Positions 8,613 through 16,449 of a stretch of DNA of 64,000 bases are shown piece after piece. The DNA comes from Caulobacter rhizosphaerae. GTDB taxonomy: Bacteria > Pseudomonadota > Alphaproteobacteria > Caulobacterales > Caulobacteraceae. The translations under genes were made by a program, and so were the position numbers. The stretch lies in the NCBI RefSeq assembly GCF_010977555.1, contig NZ_CP048815.1:496001-560000 (forward strand), written 5' to 3'. Under the pieces are notes generated by a model. It was not told the DNA's origin. It made no database searches and saw only the letters and a program-made list of their open reading frames with translations. The first letter of the stretch is position 1. Each line of letters begins with the position of its first letter.

Positions 8613-9035
8613 CTAGGCCTTGGGGTAGAGAACCATCTGGGTGCAGCGGAAAAGCGCGATGGTCTTGCCGGTCGCCTCGGCGGTGACGGTCGCGTCCCAG
8701 ACCTGGGTGTTGCGGCCGCCATGGACCAGGGTCGCTTCGCAGGCCACGCCGCCGCCCTCGCGCACCGTGCCCAGGAAATTGGACTTCAGCTCGATGGTGG
8801 TGAAGCCGCTGGCGCCGTCGGGCAGGGACACCACGCAGCCGTAGCCGCAGGCGCTGTCGGCCAGGGCGATGACGCTGGCGGCGTGCAGGAAGCCGTTGGG
8901 CGCCATGTGATGCTTGGCCACGGTCATGCGGCCGGTCACGCGGCCGGGGACCGCCTGCGTCCATTCCAGGCCCAGCAGGCCCGGCAGGTTGTCGGCCTGG
9001 GCCGCGGTCAGTTCGGCGCTCTTGTCCTCGGCCAC
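8613..9035 (-). CDS. PaaI-type hotdog-fold thioesterase
   Basis: A 140-residue hotdog protein. HHMAPNGFLHAASVIALADSACG (split across the strand-helix junction) matches the HxxxNGxxHGGxxxxLAD signature of the PaaI/phenylacetyl-CoA thioesterase group, with Asn/His near residues 47-50 and an Asp at about 60. The helix is followed by the usual ELKSNFLGTVREG strand. It probably hydrolyses acyl- or aryl-CoA thioesters in the cytosol. The natural substrate is unknown, since no degradation cluster lies beside it. Confidence 0.88.
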   Translation of the reverse strand: MAEDKSAELTAAQADNLPGLLGLEWTQAVPGRVTGRMTVAKHHMAPNGFLHAASVIALADSACGYGCVVSLPDGASGFTTIELKSNFLGTVREGGGVACEATLVHGGRNTQVWDATVTAEATGKTIALFRCTQMVLYPKA

Positions 9036-9132
9036 GGCGCGGCTCCCGTTCTAGCGATCAAGCTGTTCACGCGACAAATTGTTCGCGCGCGAAGCATCTA
9101 GCCGCCAGAGCCGTTGCGAAGCAAGTGGGTTT

Positions 9133-9975
9133 TTAAAGGGAACTGATGTCGACGGGGGGGAAGCGCTTGCCGTCCTCGTCCTGCGGCGGCAGGCGGAAGG
9201 CGCGGATTCCGACCTGCAGGGCCGGGGCGGCCAGCGGGCCGGGCGTGGCCAGGACGGCGGCGCGGCGGGCGACGAACGCCTCGGCGGGGACGGCGTCGCC
9301 GGCGTCGATGTTGCGGGCCTTCTGGTCCGCGACGGTGGTGTCCCAGGCGTCGGCGGCCGCGCCGGTCTGGCCGACCAGCAGGCGAGTCTCGGGCGGCAGG
9401 CCCAGCAGGCGGCGGGCGGCGGCGTGCTGGCCGGCGGCGTCGGCGCCGGGGGCGGCGCTGTCGTCCAGCCCCTGGTCCGGCGGCAGCAGGGCCGAGCCGG
9501 CGAACACCACGTCGCCGACCTGGTAGGCCGTGGCCCCGGGCAGACGGCCGGGCAGGGCGATGGCGGTGATCTCGACGCCGCCCATCGGCAGGGCCTCGCC
9601 GTCCTGGGCCAGCTTGTCGAAGTCCCAGCCGTCCAGGTCGACGCCGTCGCTTCCCAGCACCGGGACCAGGCGCTTGAGGCTGTCCAGCACCGGGGCGCCG
9701 ATGCAGATCGAGGCGCCGGTCTCATATTTCAGGTGGCCCGCCGCCGACAGGTGGTCGGTGTGCAGGCCGGTCTCCAGGATCCAGGTCGGGCCCAGGTCCC
9801 TGGCGCGGACGTCGGCGATGATGGCGTCGACGAAGCGGGTGTCGACGGCCTGGGTCAGCGGGTCATAGTCCAGGACCGGGTCGACGAACGCGCAGAGCAA
9901 GGTGGCCGGATCGGCGATCAGATAGGTCACCCGCCCGGTGGCGGGGTGATGGAAAGCGGTGATTTCCGGCTGCAT
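9133..9975 (-). CDS. Metallo-beta-lactamase-fold protein with degenerate metal site
   Basis: A 280-residue protein following the ETHE1/glyoxalase II-type layout: YLIADPATLLCAFVDPVLDYD, then the metal motif region, then GDVVFAGSALL. The usual THxHxDH reads TGLHTDH at 69-75, so the first His is Gly70. The HTPGHT-like segment reads ALPGRLPGA (140-148), with no His. The FTGD aspartate is Ser161. Only H72, D74 and H75 of the ligands persist. It therefore cannot bind a normal dinuclear or ETHE1-type mononuclear site and is probably a pseudoenzyme or has a changed cofactor. It stands alone between the thioesterase gene and the Gly/Tyr-rich protein gene. Confidence 0.8.
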   Translation of the reverse strand: MQPEITAFHHPATGRVTYLIADPATLLCAFVDPVLDYDPLTQAVDTRFVDAIIADVRARDLGPTWILETGLHTDHLSAAGHLKYETGASICIGAPVLDSLKRLVPVLGSDGVDLDGWDFDKLAQDGEALPMGGVEITAIALPGRLPGATAYQVGDVVFAGSALLPPDQGLDDSAAPGADAAGQHAAARRLLGLPPETRLLVGQTGAAADAWDTTVADQKARNIDAGDAVPAEAFVARRAAVLATPGPLAAPALQVGIRAFRLPPQDEDGKRFPPVDISSL

Positions 9976-10076
9976 AGATCGGTCCGATGACGCCCTGAGG
10001 CGCGCACCTTGACCGCAAGCTCTTAAGTATCGGCGAACAAGACTATGTCTTCGCGACGATCGGTCTCGGTCTCGGC

Positions 10077-10805
10077 CTAGGGGCGGGCGGTCGCCGCCGG
10101 GCAGCTCTTGTCGCCGCGCATCTGGGTCACCCAGACCGGCTCGACATAGCGGTCGCCGTCGCGGAAGCCGGGGGCGCAGCCTTCCGGGGTGTCGGACTTG
10201 GAGCGTCCGCCGCCGCCGCGCATGTCCAGCGACAGGGCCAGGGACTGGGACGTTCCGCCGCGCCGTCCCCAGCCGTACCCGTCGCCATAGCCGCCGTAGC
10301 CGCCATAGCCTTCGTAACCGCCGTAGCCATAGCCGCCGTGCTTGCCGAAGTCGGTCTGGCTGATGGCGACGCCCAGGGTGCCGGTCTCGCCGATCGGGAT
10401 CAGGCTGGAGACATAGCCGCTGCGATAGCCGCCGGTGCCGACGCTGACGCCCATCTCGCCATGGACCTGGCGCTTGCCGTCCTTGTCTAGCGGATAGCCG
10501 TTCACGTCGAGCTCGGCGCGCGGCGCATAATGAAGCGGATCGCCCTGGACCGGCGGCGCGTCGGCCATCCAGGCCGACAGCGGGTCGACGGCGGCCGGCT
10601 TGGCGCGTTCGGCCGCGTCACGGGCCTGGGCGTCGGCCTTGGCCTTCTCCAGTTCGGCCTCGGTCGGCGGCCGGGTGGCGCGGGCGGCGGCGGTGGTCAC
10701 CACCTCGTCGTCGGCCGAGCGGGCGAACGCGGCGGCGGGCAGGGCCAGCGGCCCCATCAGAGGCAGGGCGATCAGGGCGGCGAGGGCGATGCGGGACGCG
10801 AACAT
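10077..10805 (-). CDS. Secreted Gly/Tyr-rich hypothetical protein
   Basis: The start at 10805 gives a typical signal peptide (MFASRIALAALIALPLMG...AAAFARS). Then follow a charged Ala/Glu/Lys segment, a central domain (YAPRAELDVNGYPLDKDGKRQVHGEMGVSVGTGGYRSGYV) split here only for reading, a run of GGYGGYG-type repeats at about residues 160-185, and a conserved-looking C-terminus with two cysteines (GCAPGF, DKSC). The mature 242-residue form is given from the ATG, not from an upstream in-frame extension that would bury the signal peptide. Function unknown; envelope or surface association is likely. Confidence 0.75.
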   Translation of the reverse strand: MFASRIALAALIALPLMGPLALPAAAFARSADDEVVTTAAARATRPPTEAELEKAKADAQARDAAERAKPAAVDPLSAWMADAPPVQGDPLHYAPRAELDVNGYPLDKDGKRQVHGEMGVSVGTGGYRSGYVSSLIPIGETGTLGVAISQTDFGKHGGYGYGGYEGYGGYGGYGDGYGWGRRGGTSQSLALSLDMRGGGGRSKSDTPEGCAPGFRDGDRYVEPVWVTQMRGDKSCPAATARP

Positions 10806-11024
10806 GGACGAAACCTCCGACCCCGCCACACTGGGCTCGATCTGTAACCGAATTAGGGCCTGAATGTATCGGCCAGGCAAGGTCTAGCTGGGGGCGCGAG
10901 CAGGGGCGGCTCGTAGCGACCGCGCTTTGACGTCGCCGCGGTCTGGCGGTGGAAGCGTTCAATGTCAGCTATGGTTTCCGGTCCTTGCTTTCGCCGGTGA
11001 ACGACGACCGCTCTACGTCCAATG

Positions 11025-11666
11025 TTAGCCGTTAGCGAGCTCGCTGAGCATGGCTTCGAGTTGGTCGCGGGCTTGTTCATCGACGAAGCCGAGCAACAGC
11101 GCTGCAGCCGCCGCCTTGGCCCGCGCGCCCAGGTCCTGATCGACGATCTCGCCCGCTGTCCAGAAGGATAGTGCGCCGCGGAAGGTGAGCGCGAGCTGAT
11201 CGGGCAGAGTCATCCGCGCGAGGACCGTCATCCTCGGCGCCAGCCCTTCGCCGTGACCCAGCGCCTCGGCCCACAGCGCTCGCGAAAGGGCCCACACGCC
11301 GCCAGATTCGCCGCTCGGGGCGCCCAGCGCGGCCATCACCGCTCGGTTGACCGCCGGGCTGTCCAGCATCACCGCTGCAGCGATGCCGACCGTCGCGAGA
11401 ACTCGCGCCGCGGCATCGCCAGGCGGCGTGTTGCTGGCGAACCGCGCATGCATCGTCTCGATCCGCTGCGCAGATAGGGCATGCAGGATTGCGCCCTTGG
11501 CGCCGAAGAGATTGAACGGGGTCGCGAAGCTGACGCCCGCCTCCACGGCCAACTCGCGCATGGAGAACTCGGGCCGCCCCCTGCCGAGCAGACGTTCGGC
11601 GGCCTGGAGCACGCGCTCACGGGTGGTCGGGCCAGGAGATGGCGGATCGATCTTGGCGGAGGGCAT
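11025..11666 (-). CDS. TetR-family transcriptional regulator
   Basis: A 213-residue TetR-type regulator. The N-terminal helix-turn-helix covers about residues 15-62 (TRERVLQAAERLLGRGR...MRELAVEAGVSFATPFNLFGAKGAIL); the rest is a helical ligand-binding domain. It is divergent from the SDR gene at 11715, and an 18-bp perfect palindrome lies 7 bp upstream of its start codon. That arrangement is the standard one for a repressor controlling itself and its neighbour. The ligand is unknown and is presumably the substrate or product of the reductase. Confidence 0.9.
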   Translation of the reverse strand: MPSAKIDPPSPGPTTRERVLQAAERLLGRGRPEFSMRELAVEAGVSFATPFNLFGAKGAILHALSAQRIETMHARFASNTPPGDAAARVLATVGIAAAVMLDSPAVNRAVMAALGAPSGESGGVWALSRALWAEALGHGEGLAPRMTVLARMTLPDQLALTFRGALSFWTAGEIVDQDLGARAKAAAAALLLGFVDEQARDQLEAMLSELANG

Positions 11667-11672
11667 CGAGGG

Positions 11673-11690
11673 ATTATATCATGATATAAT
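11673..11690. promoter_or_regulatory. Perfect 18-bp palindrome, probable TetR operator
   Basis: ATTATATCATGATATAAT reads the same on both strands. It lies in the 48-bp gap between the divergent TetR and SDR start codons, and its A+T content stands out in a very GC-rich region, so it could also contain the -10 elements. Binding by the adjacent TetR protein is inference. Confidence 0.75.
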
Positions 11691-11714
11691 GTGCAGGCCT
11701 TCCTAGGAGCTATC

Positions 11715-12560
11715 ATGACCCGCGAATCGCTGAAAACCTTTCTCATCACAGGCGTGAGTTCCGGGCTCGGTCGTGCGTTCGCCGCCGGGGCGCTCGCGGC
11801 CGGCCACCGCGTGATCGGGACCGTACGCCGGGTCGAGGATGTGGAACGTTTCGCCGTTGTCGCGCCCGGACGCGCGCACCCGCTGCTGCTCGACGTGACC
11901 GATTACCTCGCCATCCCGGAAGCCGTCGCCCGAGCCGAGGCGGCAGCTGGCCCTGTGGACGTCCTGGTCAATAATGCCGGCTACGGTCACGAGGGCGTGC
12001 TCGAAGAGTCGTCGACAGACGACCTTCAGCGCCAGTTCGCGGCCAACGTCTTCGGCCCCGTGGCGATGATCAAGGCGGTGTTGCCTGGCATGCGCGCTCG
12101 TCGCCGCGGCCACATCGTCAACGTGACCTCGATGGGCGGCTTCATCACCATGCCCGGGATCAGCTTCTACTGCGGCAGCAAGTTCGCGCTCGAAGGCATC
12201 TCAGAGGCGCTCGGCAAGGAGGTAGCGGGGTTCGGCGTTCGCGTCACCGCGCTCGCGCCCGGCCAATTCCGCACTGACTGGGCCGGCCGCTCAATGGACC
12301 GAACGCCCCGCAGCATCGACGATTACGATGGGGTCATGGACCCTATCCGCGGCGCTCGCCAGGCGAAGAGCGGCAAGCAGCCAGGCGACCCCGCCAAGGC
12401 CGCCCTGGCGCTGCTCGCGCTCGTCGAGGCGGAAAATCCACCCGTGCGCCTGTTCCTGGGCGAGGATGCCCTCGGGCTGGTCGAGCAGAAGCTGCACGCG
12501 ATGCGAACGGAGATGTCGGCGTGGGAGGCGCTCTCCCGTTCAACCAGCTTCCGGGCGTGA
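11715..12560 (+). CDS. Short-chain dehydrogenase/reductase (SDR)
   Basis: A 281-residue classical SDR. The NAD(P)-binding TGVSSGLG is at residues 12-19, NNAGYGHEG follows near 87-95, a catalytic Ser sits in NVTSMGG, and the active-site pair is Y152-x3-K156 (YCGSK). It is an NAD(P)H-dependent oxidoreductase of unknown substrate. The ATG at 11715 was chosen because the region upstream is occupied by the operator palindrome. It is probably repressed by the divergent TetR regulator. Confidence 0.9.
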   Translation: MTRESLKTFLITGVSSGLGRAFAAGALAAGHRVIGTVRRVEDVERFAVVAPGRAHPLLLDVTDYLAIPEAVARAEAAAGPVDVLVNNAGYGHEGVLEESSTDDLQRQFAANVFGPVAMIKAVLPGMRARRRGHIVNVTSMGGFITMPGISFYCGSKFALEGISEALGKEVAGFGVRVTALAPGQFRTDWAGRSMDRTPRSIDDYDGVMDPIRGARQAKSGKQPGDPAKAALALLALVEAENPPVRLFLGEDALGLVEQKLHAMRTEMSAWEALSRSTSFRA

Positions 12561-12656
12561 GGGAGCCGGCGAGGCAGACAGTCTGTTACCGGCCTACTCC
12601 GGCCATTGATCTTCGCCTTGTCCAACGTCTCAGATGGGTCGAAAGCAGCCTCGGAA

Positions 12657-13712
12657 TTACAAAGCCTCAAGGGCAACTTCCAGCGCGGCCATGTCCGGCG
12701 GCAGGGGGGTCTCGAACCGCAGGGTTTCGCCGGTGATCGGGTGGACGAAGCCCAGCACGGCGGCGTGCAGGGCCTGGCGGGAGAAGCCGATCTCGCTGAG
12801 CGCCGCCTTGACCGGCGCGGCCGGGGCGCCGGCGCCATAGACCGGGTCGCCCAGGCAGGGGTTGCCCTTGCTGGCCAGGTGCACGCGGATCTGGTGGGTG
12901 CGGCCGGTCTCCAGCCGGCAGGCGACGCGAGCGGCCAGGGGCCTGGCGCCGCCGAACGTCTTCTCCACCCGATAGTGGGTGATCGCCTCGCGGCCGCCGG
13001 ACTTCAGCACCGCCATCTTCTTGCGGTCGCCGGGCGAGCGGCCCAGCTGGGTGGTGATCGTGGCGGCGGGCGGCTGCGGCGCGCCGCGGACCAGGGCCAG
13101 GTACATGCGGTCGATGTCGTGCCGGGCGAACAGGGCCGACAGCCCCTGGTGGGCGGCGTCGGTCTTGGCCGCCACCATCACCCCCGAGGTCTCCTTGTCC
13201 AGCCGGTGGACGATGCCGGGCCGCGCCACCCCGCCGATCCCCGACAGGCTGGCCCCGCAGTGGAACAGCAGGGCGTTGACCAGGGTGCCGGTCTCGCAGC
13301 CGGGGGCCGGATGGGCGGCCATGCCGGGCGGCTTGTCGATGACGATCAGGTGGGCGTCTTCGTAGAGCACGGCCAGGGGGATGGCCTCGGGCTCGGGCTC
13401 CGCCGCGATCGGCGGCGGGACCAGCACCGTGTAGACCCCGGCCGGCGCCTTGGCCTTGCCGTCGGCCATCGGGCGCGGCGCGGCCCCCTCGACGACCAGC
13501 GACACCTGGCCGGCCGCGATCAGGGCCTGCAGCCGGGCGCGCGACAGGTCCGGGGCGGCGGTCGCCAAGGCCTTGTCCAGCCGCTGGCCGGCCAGGTCCG
13601 GACCCAGCGCGATCCGCACCACCTCGCCGCCGCCGGCGCCCGCCTCGGAGACGTCCAGGTCGTCGGCCTCGTCGTCGACGAGCGGCGGTATCGGGTCGGG
13701 CGGCGGGATCAA
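12657..13712 (-). CDS. rluD: 23S rRNA pseudouridine synthase, RluA/RluD family
   Basis: A 351-residue RluA-family synthase. It has an N-terminal S4 RNA-binding domain (LAGQRLDKALATAAPDLSRARLQALIAAGQV, about 40-70) and the catalytic motif HRLDKETSG with its aspartate near residue 168, then GRTHQIRVH. RluD modifies helix 69 of 23S rRNA; size and the S4 domain favour RluD over RluA, but RluC remains possible. The longest reading uses TTG at 13712 and an acidic, Pro-rich tail, so the true start may lie further in. It is divergent from the TonB receptor. Confidence 0.88.
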   Translation of the reverse strand: MIPPPDPIPPLVDDEADDLDVSEAGAGGGEVVRIALGPDLAGQRLDKALATAAPDLSRARLQALIAAGQVSLVVEGAAPRPMADGKAKAPAGVYTVLVPPPIAAEPEPEAIPLAVLYEDAHLIVIDKPPGMAAHPAPGCETGTLVNALLFHCGASLSGIGGVARPGIVHRLDKETSGVMVAAKTDAAHQGLSALFARHDIDRMYLALVRGAPQPPAATITTQLGRSPGDRKKMAVLKSGGREAITHYRVEKTFGGARPLAARVACRLETGRTHQIRVHLASKGNPCLGDPVYGAGAPAAPVKAALSEIGFSRQALHAAVLGFVHPITGETLRFETPLPPDMAALEVALEAL

Positions 13713-13808
13713 GGCGTGTTCATGGCTCCGTCATGGGTCTGTCGTATCGCGGACACCGCCTGCGCCTAACGGCTCCGGTTCTTGTCTTGCGTCCGAAGGG
13801 GATAGTCG

Positions 13809-16319
13809 ATGCGCGTGTTCCGCACCACCTTGCTCATGACCGCCGTCAGCGGCCTAGCGCTCTGCGCCGGCGCGGCCCATGCCGCCGAGCCCGGCGCTCC
13901 GGCCGCGGAGCCGGTCGACGGACAGGTCGAGGAACTGATCGTCACCGCCCAGAAGCGCGAGCAGAAGGCGCTGGACGTGCCGATCGCCCTGACGGCCTAT
14001 TCGGGCGCCATGCTTGAGCGGCTGGGCGTGCAGGAGTTCGACAAGCTGTCGGCCTTTGTCCCCGGCTTCCAGGTCCAGAACCAGTCGCCCAACAACCCCG
14101 GCTTCGTGATGCGCGGCATCACCTCCGACAGCGGCGAGGCCACGGTCGAGCCGCGGGTCTCGGTGTTCCAGGACGGCGTGTCGATCTCCAAGTCGCGCGG
14201 TTCATATGTCGAGCTGTTCGACGTTCGGCGCATTGAGGTGGCCAAGGGCCCGCAATCGACCCTGTTCGGGCGAGGCGCGATGATCGGGGCGGTCAACATC
14301 ATCCAGAACAAGGCCGATCCCAAGGCCCTGGACTGGCGGGCCGGCGCCGAGCTGGGCGATCACGGCTACGGCCTGTTCGAGGGCATGGCCAACGTGCCGC
14401 TGAGCGACACCTTCGCCCTCCGCCTGGCCGGCCGCTACAAGGAGCGCGACGGCGCCATCGAGAACGTGCTGGGCGGCCGCAACCTCGGCTCGACCGACAC
14501 CGGCGCCCTGCGCCTGTCGGCCCACTGGTCGCCGACCGCCAGGCTCGACGCCGACCTGATCCTCAACTACGAGGCCGACCATCCGACCGGCACGGCGTTC
14601 AAGTCCAACAGCTACAACCCGACCAACATCGCCACCGGCCAGGCCCTGGGCGATCGCGACCCCAACAGCCCGGCCGGCCTGTCCAGCGGCTACGGCTTCG
14701 AGGGCGGCGCGCCCCTGGGCCTCAAGCGCTTCGTGCAGGGCGCGACGGCCCTGGTCGACTACCGCTTCAACGACGCCTGGACCCTGTCGTCGATCACCGC
14801 CGCCCGCCACTTCGCCAGCGACGAGGTGTTCGACCCGGACGGCTTCTCGCTGCCGATGTTCGTGTTCGCCGAGGACGCGCGCGGCCGGCAGTACAGCCAG
14901 GAACTGCGCCTGAACTACGACGACGGCGGCAAGGTCAGCTGGTTCGGCGGCGTCAGCTATTTCGACGAGCAGGCCCGGACCCGCGTGCCGCTGCAGTTCG
15001 ACGAGCGCTACGCCCTGGCCCTGCTGACCGGCCAGCTGAACAAGCCCAATCCGCAGCCGACGGCGGTGCTGACCAACACCGCCTTCCTGTCGGCCCTGGT
15101 CACCGGCCTGACCGGCGGCGCGGCGACCGGCGCGGTCGCCCAGGGCATCGCCAGCAATCTGGGCGTCCACACCGAGCAGTTCACCAACTATGGCGCGACC
15201 AAGTCGTGGGACGTCTATGGCGACGCCACCTGGCATGTGACCGACCGCTTCGAGCTGTCGGCCGGCCTGCGCTACACCAATGACGACAAGTCCAGCGGCG
15301 TCGCCTCGCAGGTCAGCCAGCGCTCGATCCTGGGCGGGACGATCGGCGCGCTGAGCCAGGCGCCGGCGACGCGCCAGGCGATCCTCGGGGCCCTGGCGGT
15401 TCCGGGCGCGGCCAACATCCCGACCTCGGCGGCCTATCCGGTCCCGATGTTCGGCCTGTTCGCCCAGCCGACCACCGGCAACGGCCAGGTCTCGACCCAG
15501 GACTTCACCGACGACGGCCTGACCTGGCGCCTGGTCGGCCGCTACGAGGTGACGCCCGACGCCAGCCTCTACGCGTCGTACGCCCGCGGCCGCCGACCCA
15601 AGGTGCTGTCCTCGGCCGCGCCCAGCGCGCCGATGTCGCCGGGCAAGTTCACGCCGGTGGCGGCCGAGACCGTCGACAGCTACGAGGCCGGCGCCAAGAG
15701 CCGCCTGCTGGACGGACGGCTCAATGTGGAGGGCGCCGTCTACTTCTACAGCTACGACAACTTCCAGACCAATGTGCGCGAAGGCGCCCAGATCATCACC
15801 ACCAACGCCGGCAAGGCCGAGAGCTACGGCTTCGAGGGCCAGGCCACCTGGCAGGCCGCCAGCTTCGCCGAGGTGTTCGCGACCTACGGCTACAACCACG
15901 GACGCTTCAAGGCCGGCATCCGCGACGGCAACCGCTTCCGCCTGTCGCCGGACCACAAGGTCTCGCTGGGCGCCAGCCTGCATGCGGACCTGCTGAACGG
16001 CCGCTTCACCTTCACGCCGATCTACGCCTGGCAGTCCAAGACCTTCTTCGACGACGACAACGACATCCCGGCCCTGCAGCAGCACAACCTGCTCCCCGAC
16101 CTGGTGCAGGATGAGTTCCAGAACAGCTACGGCCTGCTGGACCTGCGCCTGGAATACCAGCCGTCGTTCGCCCGCTGGAAGGTCGGGGCCTTCGTCACCA
16201 ACGCCACCGACGAGAAGTACATCAAGGACGCCGGCAATACGGGCGACAGCTTCGGCATCCCGACCTTCATCGCCGGCAATCCGCGCTATTACGGCGTGAC
16301 GTTCTCGCTCCGGCGATAG
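13809..16319 (+). CDS. TonB-dependent outer-membrane receptor
   Basis: An 836-residue outer-membrane transporter. A signal peptide ends near residue 25 (GAAHA|AEPG). The TonB-box region reads EELIVTAQKREQ, then the plug domain (DVPIALTAYSG...GFVMRGITS...RIEVAKGPQSTLFGRGAMIGAVNI, in segments) and a large beta-barrel finishing with FSLRR. The aromatic end strand YYGVTFSLRR is normal for barrel insertion. The phoD gene follows on the same strand with a 130-bp gap, so uptake of a phosphorylated or phosphate-related compound is a reasonable guess, without direct evidence. Confidence 0.93.
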   Translation: MRVFRTTLLMTAVSGLALCAGAAHAAEPGAPAAEPVDGQVEELIVTAQKREQKALDVPIALTAYSGAMLERLGVQEFDKLSAFVPGFQVQNQSPNNPGFVMRGITSDSGEATVEPRVSVFQDGVSISKSRGSYVELFDVRRIEVAKGPQSTLFGRGAMIGAVNIIQNKADPKALDWRAGAELGDHGYGLFEGMANVPLSDTFALRLAGRYKERDGAIENVLGGRNLGSTDTGALRLSAHWSPTARLDADLILNYEADHPTGTAFKSNSYNPTNIATGQALGDRDPNSPAGLSSGYGFEGGAPLGLKRFVQGATALVDYRFNDAWTLSSITAARHFASDEVFDPDGFSLPMFVFAEDARGRQYSQELRLNYDDGGKVSWFGGVSYFDEQARTRVPLQFDERYALALLTGQLNKPNPQPTAVLTNTAFLSALVTGLTGGAATGAVAQGIASNLGVHTEQFTNYGATKSWDVYGDATWHVTDRFELSAGLRYTNDDKSSGVASQVSQRSILGGTIGALSQAPATRQAILGALAVPGAANIPTSAAYPVPMFGLFAQPTTGNGQVSTQDFTDDGLTWRLVGRYEVTPDASLYASYARGRRPKVLSSAAPSAPMSPGKFTPVAAETVDSYEAGAKSRLLDGRLNVEGAVYFYSYDNFQTNVREGAQIITTNAGKAESYGFEGQATWQAASFAEVFATYGYNHGRFKAGIRDGNRFRLSPDHKVSLGASLHADLLNGRFTFTPIYAWQSKTFFDDDNDIPALQQHNLLPDLVQDEFQNSYGLLDLRLEYQPSFARWKVGAFVTNATDEKYIKDAGNTGDSFGIPTFIAGNPRYYGVTFSLRR

Positions 16320-16337
16320 GCGGCCGCTCGCCGTCGG

Positions 16338-16358
16338 GGACAGGCGCGGCGCCTGTCC
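16338..16358. repeat. Short GGACAGGCGC inverted repeat (GGGGACA-family hairpin)
   Basis: Two 10-base arms, 16338-16347 and 16349-16358, are exact reverse complements around one central G. It lies between the TonB receptor stop and phoD. It shares the GGACAGG...CCTGTCC core seen in hairpins at 43377 and 53091, so it is placed with the GGGGACA intergenic family. Confidence 0.65.
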
Positions 16359-16449
16359 TCGACGGCCCGGCTGGACAGACATCATCATTCCGCTGTTGTC
16401 TCTGCGGCGACGCGCGAGACGACCAAGCGGCGCCCTCGGGGAGTTGAGC

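Noticed and set aside
9976..10076. Terminator near AAGACTATGTCTT at about 10041
   Set aside because: The stem is only five base pairs with a 3-base loop and no T-run.
12561..12656. Regulatory hairpin between the SDR and rluD genes
   Set aside because: Only short imperfect pairings (CAGACAGTCTG) without a T-run are seen.
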